Part shown: one piece after another, positions 1-13,365 of the stretch
Layout: each line of letters opens with the position of its first letter
How positions within the stretch are numbered: position 1 is the stretch's first letter
Origin: Hawksworthiomyces lignivorus
Lineage: Eukaryota > Ascomycota > Sordariomycetes > Ophiostomatales > Ophiostomataceae
Assembly (NCBI GenBank): GCA_002917075.1
Contig: NTMA01000011.1
Location: forward strand, 531,781 to 595,780
Direction: 5' to 3'
DNA length: 64,000 nucleotides
Position numbers and translations under genes: made by a program
Notes under the pieces: model-generated
What the model saw: the letters and a program-made list of their open reading frames with translations, nothing else
Told to the model about the DNA's origin: nothing
The model's database searches: none

Positions 1-7
1 ATAGGGT

Positions 8-1650
8 ATGTTAGTCGAATCAGAAAAGCCGAAAATCTGGCTGACTCGATGGTCCACGCTGTCCCAGTTTGAGATAAAAGACGAAAAAGCCGTAGCTTCG
101 GGCATCCTGGGCGGCCGCCCGGTGACCCTCAAAGACACCGTTGCCGTTGCTGGTGTTCCCCTGACTTTGGGCACACAGCCCTATCATCTGTCCTCCGACG
201 TTCCGTATCCCATCCCAAAAGTTGAGGGACCCGTGGTGCGCCGCATTATTGAGGCTGGCGGCGTTTTGAAGGGCACCTCTACGTGTGAGAATTACTGCAT
301 GTCCGGTGTATCGTGCACTAGTGCGACAGGTCCAGTGGACAACCCCTGGATGCGCGGTTACTCGACGGGTGGCAGCACCAGCGGAGCTTCGGCTCTCGTA
401 GCTATCAAAGTGGTTCGAGCGTGGAGAGAAAAGCGCGGGCTGCCCGTGGAAGACTTGGGCGAAGGCGTCGATTTCGGACTGGGCGGTGACCAAGGAGGAA
501 GCATCCGTCTCGTAAGTCTGCTATACTGCCATATCAAAATTTCCATTTGCGAATTTCTGTTACGTCTCGCTTCGGGTTGTGGCCTGACGTGAAAACAATA
601 ATAAAGCCTTCTGCATACTGTGGCATCTATGGCCTCAAGCCGACGCACGGCCTTGTTCCCTATACGGGCATCGGCTCCCTCCACCCGGCCTGCGACCACA
701 CGGGACCGATCGCAGCGTCTATTCAGGACGTGGCGCTCTTCTTGTCTGCTATCGCCGGGTGGGACGGCGTGGATCCGCGCAGCACGCCGGCGACGCCGCT
801 ACGCGCCAACGTGCCGGCCTACCACACGCTGCTCCAAAAGGCCATTGCTGCCCGGCAGGCGGCGGGCGCGTGGACGCTGACGTCCGCGGGCCGGGGCCTG
901 CGGGTGGGCGTCGTGCAGGAATCTCTGGCGTCTCCCGCGCTGGACCCGAACGTGGCGGCGGTAGTGCGCGCGGCGGCAGCCAAGTTTGCGCGCCTCGGTG
1001 CGGAGGTGCGCGAGGTGTCGGTGCCGCCGCACGGCCGCGCGCCGGTGATCTGGTCGGCCTGCATGCGCGGCGCCATGGCGGACGTGGCCCTGCGCAACAA
1101 GGCGCCCGACCTGCCGTCCTGCGCGCTGCCGGACCTGGATCCACCGCCGCCGTCGCAGGCCTGGTACGAGGCCCTGACCGCCACCAACCCCTACGTCGTC
1201 GCCGCCCTGCTCGGCGGCGCCTACCTCGGCGACGGCGACCGCTTCCCCCCGCGCTTCCGCAACAAGGCGCTGGCCCACGCCGCGCAGCTGCGGGCCGCGT
1301 ACGACGACGCCCTCTCCGCCTCCGCCGCCCCGCCGGACAGCGGAGCCGACACCATCGACGTCCTGCTCCTGCCCGTGACGCCGTCAGTGGCGCCGCTTCA
1401 CACGGACCTGGCCAACACGACCATCCAGGAGAAGCTCGGCGCCTGGGCAAACATTGGCCGGGACACAATGCCGTTCAACATCACTGGCCACCCCGCTCTG
1501 GCGATGCCGGGCGGCTGGGCGCCCACGCCAGACGGCACAGGCAAGCTGCCCGTAGGTATACAGATCGTTGGCCGGCACCACGATGAGCTCGGCGTCCTCT
1601 TGGCTGCATCGATCTGGGAAGTAGGCGGCCTCGGATTGGACGAGGAATGA
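8..1650 (+). CDS. Amidase (amidase-signature family), 5' end possibly incomplete
   Basis: Likely exons are 8..511 and 607..1650, giving 515 residues. The intron has a GTAAGT donor and a CTGAC branch site, and joining the exons restores the signature [23 protein letters not shown]. The Ser-cisSer-Lys triad of the family is visible: Lys42 in VTLKD, a Ser in GGSTSG (residues 122-126) and Ser165 in DQGGS. The family hydrolyses amides of varied small substrates, and the substrate here cannot be read. A stretch of about 15 residues lies between the GGSTSG and DQGGS motifs. An in-frame TAG stands directly before the first ATG, and it also looks like a 3' splice site (ATAG), so an upstream exon may lie outside the window; family members usually have several tens more N-terminal residues. 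The second exon is GC-rich. The family call is firm and the start is uncertain. Confidence 0.9.
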
Positions 1651-2969
1651 TTCTGGTCGACAAAAGTAGGATATAATAGGCGGGCGGCAGAAGAAACACC
1701 AGAATTTTACTTTTTTTAATTCAAGTTCGACTGTTTTACGCCGGTTTTGAATGTAAGGCCAGATAAGGTGATAAGACGCTGTAGTAGTACTGCATATATG
1801 TTTTGACGTCAATCACATTACGGTTTTTCTGTTTTAATTGCCGGCTGCATTAATCCATTACATCGCTTATACTTCAACCCGCTTTGCAGCTTTGAGTTTC
1901 GTACAGTGGTGGAAGATCCCGGTATAATTCTACTTTGTTGACTATTTGGTACTTTTTACAATGCCAATCTAGAATGGTGATGACGAGTCTTACACCCCTC
2001 AATCTATCATTTTTATTTTTGCTTTGTGGCAGTATTTATGAGACAATGGTAAGGCTTAGCCCGCTTACAAAGAAAGGAGTACTAACCACCAAGACGGCCA
2101 CAAGTCACAGAACCAAAAGTCGAAGGCCATTCGGCACCTAATCAGTTCTTGGCAAAAACTGATCACCGTCCCCAACGTTATTTCTCTCTTCTTTGATTGA
2201 AGGAAGCCTTCCTTGGAGTGAGGTTGCGCCTAGTCTTGCGGTCGGGCGGCGCACGCCTTTTTCGTATCTTCACCAAAATACCCCCAATCAACTTTAAAAA
2301 AAGGTATGTTCTGTTGGCATTCGACTGAAAAGAGAGACTATACCTCTAATATTTTATGAAAAGCGTCTATTCCCTGCCTAGTTATTAAAAAGAACAAAAT
2401 TACTAGTACCCTCCACGCCGCCTCACTTCTTTTATCAGCCTAGAGAGCAGCGTAGACCGGCAGAATCTACACCATTAAAACTCCCTCTATTTCTAACCTG
2501 AGCGTTGACCACATCCAGTCTCACATAAAATACATCAGGTCGGCACCTCCCAGGGATGTCATAGGCCATATACTAGATTACAACCAATGAGTTGGCGTCT
2601 TAAGGCATAACCCATAGCATAGAATAGAGAAGCTTCAAATAAACGATACCCTAATTCAAGTATTGCACATCTCTCAGCACGTACTGTATCCACTAGAGTT
2701 CTAATTTGGCAGGTCTGCATGTGCGAAGATCCTTCGTCCACAGAGCGAGCGTCGATAGCTGTTAATTATGGAAAGTTCACGGGTTTTAAACTTGAGAACT
2801 CTTGATTGCTTTTACAAAGAGACCTTATTTCATAACTACACATATCATTCCGTTTTATCGGCCTTTGGAAACGCAATTTTTTTCCCCTGTGGGAGCATCC
2901 TAACCAATTGCTCACCAAAAGAACCCGCTTATGAGCCAATGTTCATGCGTCTTAGCAATTCTGAAAAGT
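1651..2969. other. Gene-free interval
   Basis: I see no supportable coding exon, tRNA box or repeat here. Short open frames lack codon structure and family resemblance. It holds the 3' flanks of the amidase and of the minus-strand viroplasmin-like gene, which converge on it. Confidence 0.5.
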
Positions 2970-3512
2970 CTAATTCTGAATTCTCAAATTTGTCTTGACG
3001 GGTGAGAATCTGTCATACTCAGTAATAAATTCTTCTGCTTCTTCTCTAGTCCGAAATGCCTTGAAACAAGCATGGGAGTACTTGTTGACTTCGTCCTCAG
3101 CTCTACTACACATTGTTAGACTTACCCTTTAGAGACTGAAACAAAAAAAAAAATGAAGAAGCATACCCATAAGACTCAAACACTCCACAGCGCTTGCCAT
3201 TTGCAACGGCATAGAATGTCAGGTCACCTCCCTTCGGAGCCCGCTCCCGGCTAGATTTATCGCCCAGAAATGGATAGTCTTCGCAGCCGTTATCTTCCAT
3301 ATAGCGTTTTGCCTCCTCAAATGTCTGGAATCCCGCATGGAGGGCATTTGAAAAACCGTCAACGAGATTGATAGCTATTGCCCTGCGAATATTAGTTTTG
3401 ACGAAAATACAAAAAATTCAAATTCAAGCGTTGAGCAGTACCATGAGGCGCATAAAGCCGGCCCACCTCGACCATAAACCACAGCGTAGTAATTGTTCTT
3501 TTTCTTTGCCAT
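2970..3512 (-). CDS. Tandem viroplasmin / RNase H1 N-terminal-like domain protein
   Basis: This is a small three-exon gene that no single open frame reveals. Exons on the minus strand are 3512..3442, 3382..3167 and 3105..2970, with introns of 59 and 61 nt. Donors are GTACTG and GTATGC, branch sites are CTAAT and CTAAC, and acceptors are CAG and TAG. The frame is kept throughout and gives 140 residues. The product reads as two copies of the short domain found at the N-terminus of eukaryotic RNase H1 and in caulimovirus viroplasmin. Copy one runs from YYAVVYGRG to FQTFEEAKRYM, and copy two from FYAVANGKRCGVFESYG to FKAFRTREEAEEFI. In RNase H1 this fold binds RNA-DNA hybrids or dsRNA. No RNase H catalytic domain follows, so a stand-alone nucleic-acid binder is inferred. 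The start is the first ATG before the domain. Confidence 0.72.
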
Positions 3513-3945
3513 CGTCTTAGAAATTCAAATGTGTTACTTCACAGTCGTCGTGTTGCAGATAATAAGAGGCGGGTGACGAGGTGGCCCGAGGTCGAAAATA
3601 TATCTTGTTCAAGTCAAAGGGACCGCTGACTTACGCACCAGTAGGCTTCAATCGTCCCTATCTAATTGGTCCATGATTGTGCGACATAGTAATGACTGGT
3701 GAAGATGGGTGCCGTCGGACGTGGTATCTTTTGATAGGTAGCCCTAAAATGCGCTAGTCATTACTGAAGTGCAGTTCTTACCACACCATGCTTTCCTGTG
3801 TGCCTATGTAGGGTGCTGCTGAGGTGAATCTCCTAGCGGATAGGAAGACCATAGGGGACGAGAGGCTCTCCCATCTCCATAGTGTCAACCACAGAGGAAT
3901 GCACTGTCTGGTCGTGTACACACCGGTAGAAACTGCTTGGTAACC

Positions 3946-3947
3946 TT

Positions 3948-3978
<31 letters not shown>

Positions 3979-3982
3979 GGGG
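3946..3982. repeat. T12-G25 homopolymer tract
   Basis: Twelve T residues (3946-3957) run straight into twenty-five G residues (3958-3982). It is the longest G run in the window. It could form a G-quadruplex, or its length could be a sequencing or assembly artefact. Confidence 0.9.
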
Positions 3983-5120
3983 CTATCCGGACTGCCAGCT
4001 CACTTCGCCAATCATGCCCTCTCTATTTCTGTCAATGCTTGCGCAAACGTATACTTCGGTGTCCATCCGAGCTCTGCCATGGTGCTATGACCGAGAGTAC
4101 GATCGTGGTGCTTTATGCTAGCAGAGGAGGCTTAACTGTTACTGTGCAATATGCTCAGGTCACAAATCGTGTTGACTATTCAAAGTGATTGAGTACTTGG
4201 ATACTTAGATTGATCATTGAAGAGTCGGTGCTCTTCCTATCTCAAAGCTCAAGGGAGCGAGCACGCTCTTTTATATATCTTTGGCGATCACACTGATCAC
4301 CCTCTCGGTTATAATCGAAAACAGCGTTCACAACAATCATTCTTCCTTCCGTGATCATCGTGAGCGCATCACGTAACCTAATACATTCTTTGTCTTATCG
4401 TACTCCTTCTATAAGTTTGAATACACTGTTGTGACCGCAGGGATTGGCGGCCACCCTATTTATGAAACAGGGTCAAATACTTCTTAGTGATTAGCTACAG
4501 TCTTTTGCTAGACCGGTGGTTGCGTTAGAGCAGATAAAAGATAGAGGTTAATAGCATACATATAAGACAGTGCAACTCGTAGAAAACTGTGGGGGACCCG
4601 AGATAGCCACTTTCATGAAACTTAATCGTTCTCTTCTTGCACCTAGACTCGAGTCTCTCAAGTTCGCTAGCGGTAAATCTAACTTTATTATTTGATTTCT
4701 GTTTTTGTCAACGGTCTCATGTGTACTCCAATTAACTTGAGATGTATACTTACAAAATTATATCGGCTTTTATTCGATTGCAATCCTGTCTGTCTTATTG
4801 CCGGATGAATACCGCTATGTTCTTGCATATGGTGCGGGGGCCATCGACTGTCATGACAGCTGTTTCCCTGTACTGTTCTGTGATGCTCTGTGCTTCTCTG
4901 TGCAAAGGGTCTTAGGGCCTGTGGCAGCGTGTTTAGCTACTGTGCTTGCTTTAAAATACGATGTTGGATTGGCAGATCTAAAAGTGGTAGGATTCGTCTT
5001 TTATATCAAGGTATTCCTCCTAATGAAACTTAGACGACGAGCGAAACTCTTCTAGGCGCTGTCATGTAAAATGTTATGATTTCTATACAATTTTGTATTG
5101 AATTTGCAATTTTGTTTTTT

Positions 5121-5164
5121 AAAAAAAAGAGAGAGAGAAGAAAAAGAAAAGAAAAAGAGAAAGA
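5121..5164. repeat. Purine-only tract
   Basis: Forty-four consecutive A/G bases, starting as an A run and becoming GA- and GAAA-rich. The purine bias continues with single interruptions to about 5190. It is low-complexity sequence with no coding meaning that I can see. Confidence 0.8.
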
Positions 5165-8100
5165 CAGAGAAAGTGAAAGAGACACTAGTTTGCAGCCGAC
5201 CAAGTTGCTTCACTGCAATCTGCTAGGCGTTATGGATTTGGGGCCACCTCGCTGGCTCAAACAAATTTAATTATCTAAAGAAAAGATTATGCCCCCGTGG
5301 CTCGTCTACTAAGCCCATGTGGTCTTTGTGCATCATGTACGGTCATAACATCTCAGGAAGGATTTATATTAAATATGCGTGGGAGGGTTATAAGAGTCGA
5401 CTGGAGCACCGTGACATCATTTGGGTATAACGAATGTTTCAACAAGCGAGATTAAGAGCCGTAAAAGAAAGGCTGGAGCTGAATGTCCATGCTGATGATA
5501 ATAACCATAGCATATGATGGCGGCGAGTGTTTTAGCTAGTCATCCCTTGCGTAGTTCTGGCCCAGACTGAGTGAAATATTTACGAGGCCACTCTTAGAAT
5601 GGTTCAAAAATGATATGCTAAATTCATCCACGGGAAAAAAAAGCATTACATAATCAAACCATATAATGAAGAGAATTCTTATTTGCACACGCTACAATTA
5701 ATAGTCAGTGAGCATTAAAAGATGGTATGATGACAAGAGTGCGGAAGCTCCTTAGATCGGTGCTCAATAATCGCTATCGCTGAAGAGTTCTTTCGAGGTT
5801 TAACCCCATTCCTTCTCGCTCCGGACGAGAAGAAACAGAATCTTCAGATGTACCCGCTATTCGATCGTTATTCAAGTGCATTTACTATCGTATGCAAAAG
5901 GAAGCTATTTTCACGATATTTGGAATTTAGCTGATCTTTTCGACCCACTCATTATTAACCTACCTCCAAGTTATGTAAAGACCTGACAGGAAATACGGGC
6001 CCTTATTACTTGACGGAGTTTGTTCTAGCTCATTAGTACTCCATACGCTAAGCCCATCCTACTCAAGGCTATCGGCCCGCTTGGATCATTGAAGGATTCT
6101 CGAGGGCTTGTTACTTCGTCCAATATTTATATATGTACGTTGACTTTGCCTGCCGGGCTATGAACCATGCTGTCTTGTCGCGTCACTAGCCAATGGAATG
6201 TGAAGCACTGACAATTACAATAATGCTGTACGGCTACATTTAGCGCGATATACACGAGTAGGTTCGACACGAAAGATGGAGATGCTTCGTAAGAGCATAA
6301 GCGAATCAGTCCAAGGATTGCTTAGTCCTTCCTTCGCTCGTTCGGCCCACAGCGCAAATTGTCAAAGGTGACTTTGTGGCGCAACCGTGCAGGTGCAACG
6401 GTTGTATCGAACCTTTCTTCGATTGCCGCGTACGTTTATTATTCCGTTCCCGCGGAATCTTTCAGCAGTACTCCATACTCTGTAGGCTTACGGAGTAGAT
6501 GGTCTACGAGAGACATACCTACTTTAGCTAGATCGCCCGCGTGCTTATTTTTTTTAGGCTGACGTTGCATTTTTAGCTGCAGAAATTTGGGTATGAAGAT
6601 GGGATGATAGAATCATTTCACCTGAGCAGAGCATTTGCGCAGCACACCTCGTATTGGCTTGTTTGGCGAAGCAACTGTGTTTGTAGGATGCAGACTAACA
6701 ACAACGGTATTTGCTGCAAGCGTATGTGTAGGCAGCCAGGTCAGCAAGATGCTTGCAAGATAATGCAGGTCCCCTAATTGTGCCTCCACGTGGTCTCCCT
6801 CGAGATGGCATCTACCTGGTAAAAGAAGCGCGCTAATCGCGCCGCCACAAACAATAGAAGAACCTCAACGATTCTTCTGCGCACCGCCTGCCCTCCTCTA
6901 GATGCGGAATCTATATAAATTGCGTACCTTTTTGTGTGGGGCGCCGCGTCAATAAGCGCCATGAATGACATCGCCGCTGGGCAGTGCCAAAAGCCCCTAA
7001 AAACGTCGGGTAGGATTTGGACCCTTAATTAAATCCTTCCAGGGGTTATGCTAAGACATTGACGGCAGCTGCATCGGCTAATTCCACTGCTTGAGATTCT
7101 TCGAGACGGCAGCTGACGATTTACAACTCGTTCCTGGGAGTTGGTTCCTGGATATGGATGATCTTCTAGATGCCTTCATATGCGGGACACGATGGATACC
7201 TTTGGCCTGTTTTAACAAATCTAGTGAATGTTTTCCTCCTAAATTTTTTTCTCGTAGCGTTTAAGAAAGACACGAATAAGTAAAGAGCCATCAGAGCAAA
7301 ACACCTCACCGGCCGTTTTGTGTAGTTCCATTTCATCGTCGAAGTTAGATTTTGGCCATCTTTCACAGTCTTCATTCCTTCATAGTCCTTGCCTTTCGGA
7401 CAACTCCGTTGCGTACATTCTCCAGGTCCGTGACCCTGGCTTAGACCGAATGCCAAGCCAATCCCTACAGCCCGCCACCCACAGGTAAAGAGATCCGCAT
7501 GGGGTGTGCTCCTTGTGGCCTGGCCCTAATCCACTTAGCGCGTAACAGCGAATACCGAGAGTCATAGATTTGGAATTAGTTTATGTAGCGGCATGGGAGT
7601 CCTGTGCATAGTATCGGAATCGCTATAAACGTGCGAGTAAGAAACAAGATGCGCGCACGTGGTAGGCGATGCAGACCTCGTTCCTATTTTGTAATAAGCA
7701 TTTCTCGGTCGTTTGACGGCGTCTTGGGATCGAATCATCTTGTTGATGGGGCATCCCTAAATCCTCATGATTAAATTAGTCTTCACGTAACGTTTGACGA
7801 GACGCCTTTCTGCATCCTACGAATGGAGTAGAGTGCCATGCGCGAACCCCAAAATGAGTGGCCTCATCCGACTTCATCGTAGCATGAAGAGCGTAGCTTC
7901 TAAGAATAATTGACGACTGCTGGCTCTTATCGTCAAGTTAGACGATGCCCTGTCAGTTGACAGAGTCTAGCTCGTCGAAGGATGAACCTAGTCGAAGAAC
8001 GGATTCGTCCATGAAGGATTCATACACTCTCTTAACCTCTGTCAAAATGGCTGCCGGCGGATTTGCGAGCGCAAGTCGCTATTTCATAGGAAAGAGAAAT

Positions 8101-8213
8101 ATAAAAGTCTTGGAAATGGACATCTTCAAGGGATCAAGAGATATTTCACAGGCAAGCAGGTTTCTCGATTCCTCAATTTCTCCCAAGCTCTGATCATAGA
8201 AGCAATTCTAAGC

Positions 8214-11200
8214 ATGCCATCTCTTTGGGCGTATCTGGTCCTTATTGGTGCCATCGGACACGCACTTGCGTCTCCAGGGCAGAGATCACTCTTCCATAAC
8301 GTTGTCAACAGGAGGTCGGCAAGTCCTAGTTACCGCGGTCACGGAAATAGTTGTCCAGCGCGCTGCAGCACCACCAGGGCTTCTTATGAGGATTGGTCTC
8401 TATATCACAGCTTGGACCAAATCCAATCCTGCGATGATGCAAAGTTCATGTTGTTCAACATCTATGATGATATTGACGACTCTATGCTGAATCACCGCAT
8501 CTATGCCTGCACGGCAAATGACACAGACTCCTCCGATATCCCTACGGCTCCTATTGTCAACCCAAATGCCACGAACGTGACATATGAGCTGGGATGGTCA
8601 GGAAGCGGCATATTCCAGCCTTCTGCTGTCGAAAGCATATCTTTGGAGATGAGCAAATACTTTGCCAACGGACATCACAACGACAACGGTGCCACAGTTC
8701 TCTTTGCGCAGGCCAACGGTGCCGCTGCGGGTATCTTCATCGGCAAGGGTCTCAATAAAGAGGATACTGCGGATTTCACCCTTGGATATGTACGCAACAA
8801 TGTCCAATCTTTTAATACTCATAGCAAGAATGTGGCTATACAACTGTGCGGCTCTGAGTATGACCTCGATCATACTTTTGGTTTCATTGTTTCAAGTGAT
8901 GGTTCTTTCTCTCAAATTCAAAAAGCGATCCAGGGCTGGACAAAAGGAAACTGCGTGTCATTGAATTCAACCAAAAGCATTAGCGGCCCATTCTATGTCA
9001 GCAACGCAGTTATAGCAAACTCAAGTTATGCCCTTACCGGTCGCTCCGAGCAGCTCAGGAAGCGTACTGACTGCAAGACCGTCCAGGTCGTATCTGGTGA
9101 TTCCTGCGGATCTTTGGCCACCAAGTGTGGCATCTCAGCCGCAGACTTCACAAAGTACAACTCTGCCTCCAACCTCTGCTCGACTCTTACGCCGGGGCAA
9201 CACGTGTGTTGCTCGGCCGGGTCGATGCCCGATTTTACGCCGAAGCCCAACGCCGACGGAACCTGCGCTACATACAAGGTCGTCAAGGATGATACGTGTG
9301 CGGCGATCGCCGCTAGCAACAGCGTGAGCGCCAGCGACCTGGACAAGTACAACAGCAACACCTGGGGCTGGGAGGGCTGCAGCCGTCTGATGGTCGGCAG
9401 CGTCATCTGCCTGAGTTCGGGCACGGCGCCCATGCCGGCGCCGGACTCGAATGCTGTCTGCGGCCCCACCGTTCCGGGTACTGTAGCGCCGACAAACGGC
9501 ACCTCCATTTCCGATCTCAATCCCTGCCCGCTGAATGCCTGCTGCGACGTCTGGGGCCAGTGCGGCATCACATCGGACTTCTGCACCAACACAACGCTGG
9601 GCCCGCCCGGAACGGCCAAGAACGGCACCAACGGCTGTATCTCCAACTGCGGCACCAACGTCGTCAAGAGCGGCGCGCCGTCCAGCTTCCGAAAGGTCGC
9701 CTACTACGAAGCCTTCAACTTTGACCGCCCGTGCCTCTACCAGGACATCCTGCAGATCGACCAGTCGATAACGAACCTGCACTTTTCCTTCGCCACCCTG
9801 GACCCTACCAATTACAGCGTCATCGTTGGCGATGCGTACAGCCAGTATCAGTTTTCAAATGTCGGTATGCTCCCCAGCTCCATGAAAAAGATCTTGACGA
9901 TTGGTGGCTGGGCATTCTCCACCGACCCAAGCACGTACAATATCTTCCGCCAAGGCGTGACGTCTGCCAACCGCATAAAAATGGCCATGAGTATTGTGCA
10001 ATTTGTCGAAGATAACAATTTGGATGGTGTGGATATCGACTGGGAGTACCCTGGTGTATGTGCATCTGAAATTTTTCCCTCCTCCTTCTCCTTAAAATGG
10101 CTACCGAAATCAAAAAGAGGAAAAAAACATGCTCACTATAGCTACAGGCACCAGACATTCCAGGAATTCCTGCGGGCAACAAGAACGACGGCCAAAATTA
10201 CTTGGCCTTTTTGGTCATTCTGAAAAATTTGCTTCTGGGCCGGTCGCTATCAATCGCGGCTCCTGCATCTTACTGGTATTTGAAAGGCTTTCCGATTGCC
10301 CAGATTAGCAAGGTCGTCGATTATATCGTGTTTATGACCTATGACCTTCATGGCCAGGCAAGTTCTCTACGCGAAGATTTATACTGCATTGCAATGCTAA
10401 CCAGTTCGCAATAGTGGGACAGCGACAATGCGTATTCACAGCCTGGATGCCCATCAGGGAACTGCCTCCGCAGCGGCGTAAACTTGACCGAAACAATGAC
10501 TGCGTTATCCATGGTATGTCTTCCACTCGAACTTTTTCTCGGCATTGATGTCATGCTTACGGCTTTCTAGATTACAAAAGCTGGCGTACCTTCGAACAAG
10601 ATTGTTGTCGGCGTCACGGCCTATGGCCGTTCTTTTGCCATGAAACAAGCCGGCTGCTACACGCAAGACTGCCTCTACACCGGGTCCGCGTCCGTATCAA
10701 ATGCGAAGCCAGGCGTCTGTACGGGCACAGCTGGATACCTCGCAAACGCAGAGATTAATGAGATTATGAACAACTCAAGTCGAGTTACGACGTCTTACGT
10801 AGACGACAAGAGCAACACCAATATTCTGGTTTACGACCAGACGCAGTGGGTTTCTTATATGGACGACACCATAATGGCCGAGCGGTTGTCGCTGTACAAG
10901 GGTCTGCAGATGGGTGGCTCTACTCTTTGGGCAACAGATCTGCAGAACTATCAAGAACCCCCTTCTTTTGTCAATACTGACTCCTGGAATCAATATAAGC
11001 TGGAAATCAAGTCTGGAAAACGCCCAGATGTTCAAGGAACGCGGACCGGAAACTGGACGACATTGACATGCGACATGCCCGCCGTAGAAGATTCCACAGA
11101 TATGACGCCGAAGGAGCGGTGGGACGCGATGGACTGTCCAGACGCGTGGAAGGACATTGTCAATACCTACCAGACGTACTATGAACCAAAAGGCGTGCCG

Positions 11201-12733
11201 TTCTTGGAGGCAGTCCAGCGTACCATCCGTGGCAACGAGAATTTCAACTGCGATGTTCTAGACGGAAGAAACTGCGACACCACCGTGCCTTGCGAGTTCA
11301 TTGAGGGCGACGGCACTGGCCCGGCCGCATACGAAATCTACAATTCATTTGTTACGATACATCAGGTGAGCTGGCAGCCAAGAGACAGCTTTAGAAACAA
11401 CGTTATTACTAACCATTCATCACCCCACTCTTAGATGTACTCACAATACTATGATGCTTTAAATAATGCGTTTAGCGTCGTCGTAGAACCATCTCTCAGT
11501 GCCATGGAAGATACATTCGCCGCAGCTGAACCGGAGAAAGCGACTTGGCTTGATATTGTCCTAGCTATAGTTGGCCTACTCGGCACTGTTGTCACATCGG
11601 GATTTTTTAATTCTTGTACGTACCGCTTTCAGTTTGACTGCTTTAGTTATCTTTCCTTCCCCCCCCCCCCTTTTGTTTGTTTCGCTTTGCTTTGTTTCAC
11701 TCGCTCTCGGATATTCGGCTGCTTAACTAACTCTCCTTCTCAGACCTGTCTACCCTCGATACATTTAAGGGCGCAGGAAAACCGTTATATGACAACTTGA
11801 AAGACACCAGCAAAGCCTTTGTCTCGTTCAGCACAAGTCTCGCTTCTGCCCTAGCTGGACAGTACGTTTCCTTGCAATATTTACTGCTGCGACTTCCTCC
11901 TGACTGTAATATCTGCTAACGCATACCGCAGTGACGGCTGGAGTCCATTGGATCAAGCGTTGTTCTCTCAGAGCATCGGTCAGAGCATTCTCGGCGTATC
12001 CACAATGACGGAAATGGCGCTAGCAGACCTCTTCAATGGCAGCCAAAGCTCGATTGATACGCTCACAAACGTCATCTCCGACGGCAAGCTGATCCAGGGC
12101 AAGGGCTCCGGCGCGTCGGGGAGCGTAAACCTAACGAATGTACCGACCACCACGATGGAGGCGAGCATTGCTAAGTCGCTGTATGCCCTGGCTATCCCGG
12201 CCCTCTGGGCCGTCTCGTCGCAGCACGTTTTTATCGTCGACTCGGGTTTTCCCTGCGACGACCCCCCAACAGATTATACCGTCCAGTGGATGACCACCGA
12301 AGACTTGGCTGCGTCTGGTGCATGCTACAATGGAACGTTGTACTACATCGCCCAGCAGATCAAGAAGAAGTGCTGCAACCCCGTTCCCGCGCAGCTCTCA
12401 GAGGGTCGGCCTTCGTGCTATACAGGGCCTTGCTACATGGGGGCGGCGCAGGGCATCAACTCTTTGCAGAATTTCGGCAACATCACCAAAGAAGACTTAG
12501 TCACCGGCGCTTTAAGGACCTACGCTCAGAATGGGTATCAAAACCTAGGATCGTCTAGTCTGTCGGATTCGGACGACTCGGACGACTACAACTACCTGGA
12601 TGGCATAGGCCTGTTCAAGTGGGACATCACAGAACCGGGCTTCATCACGATGCCTGTCTGCACCGCCAAGCGAGCTGAAGCCGGGATCACGGCCGGGAAA
12701 AACACGGATGACCAGACTTACCCATGTTTTTAG
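8214..12733 (+). CDS. Secreted LysM / chitin-binding GH18 chitinase, killer-toxin-like subgroup
   Basis: Seven exons join in frame to 1,348 residues: 8214..10055, 10148..10357, 10415..10513, 10571..11365, 11435..11615, 11744..11861 and 11932..12733. Residues 1-19 form a signal peptide. A Cys-containing N-terminal region is followed by two LysM modules (about 287-335 and 350-400), a type 1 chitin-binding domain (about 437-487) and a GH18 barrel from about 493. The GH18 motif DGVDIDWE lies at 604-611, with Glu611 as the expected acid catalyst. The long C-terminal tail fits fungal subgroup C chitinases. The enzyme should cleave chitin outside the cell, on fungal walls or arthropod cuticle. Intron 2 (10358..10414) has a GC donor (CAG/GCAAGT) with a TGCTAACC branch site. 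No LysM effector gene lies beside it, although such genes often accompany this subgroup. Exon edges in the C-terminal half are somewhat less certain. Confidence 0.92.
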
Positions 12734-13365
12734 GGCCAAAGGCTATACACATCTAGGACAACAGCAGTCTCCGTAATTTTTCCTTGGAAACATCGTGGGA
12801 ACACCACTCTGTCAACCAAATAGTTAGGCAGTTGGGCTAGATGCAAAATTTGGGAATGACAGCACAAGATGCACTGAAAGCTAGCGGATTAATCTTTAAT
12901 GTTACTGCAACGCGACGTAGAGACTTGTTTTTCTTTTCCATTTTTATCTTTTTGTTTGGAAACCGGGGCGAGGAGACTTTTTCATACTGTTCTTCAAATT
13001 TCTCCCTTCTTTCTATCTTTCGCACATAATATTGCAGCATTGACTCTGTCTTGATATGTTGAAATTGTGAATATTCTTCGCTGTTCCTTAGCAGTCTACT
13101 TGACTCTTCAACCAAAGTAGCCCAGCATAAACGAGCCACAGTCAGGCTGCCAGCTAAAGCCCTATGTGAGTGAGTTTGTATTAAGCATAGCTACATATGC
13201 TACCATAAAGATCGAAGCGCTCAGAAAATGTAGGCAAAGGTTGATGCACCCCCTTGCTGAAGAGATTGCACAGAGAAACTAAGATGACAGATCGTTTGAC
13301 TAGAAATAAAATCCTTTGGAATCGTAGTATGGATTTCTCCATTCAGTGCAATATCAATAGTTGCA
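12734..13365. other. Gene-free interval between chitinase and pseudogene
   Basis: This is the shared 3' flank of the chitinase and of the minus-strand STAND/ankyrin pseudogene. I see no coding or RNA feature in it. Confidence 0.5.

Larger units (their letters stand above)
3513..8213. other. Long gene-poor interval
   Basis: About 4.7 kb in which I find no convincing gene on either strand. All open frames are short and without recognisable domains. It contains a T12-G25 homopolymer and a purine-only tract, listed separately. The last few hundred bases are probably the promoter and 5' UTR of the chitinase gene. Heavily decayed transposon sequence is possible but I cannot show it. Confidence 0.5.

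Noticed and set aside
749..1468. Long Arg/Ala/Pro-rich frames opposite the amidase
   Set aside because: Composition is typical of shadows of a GC-rich exon, and the amidase frame has clear catalytic motifs.
11660..11671. Poly-C run as a functional element
   Set aside because: It lies inside a chitinase intron and looks like ordinary slippage sequence.
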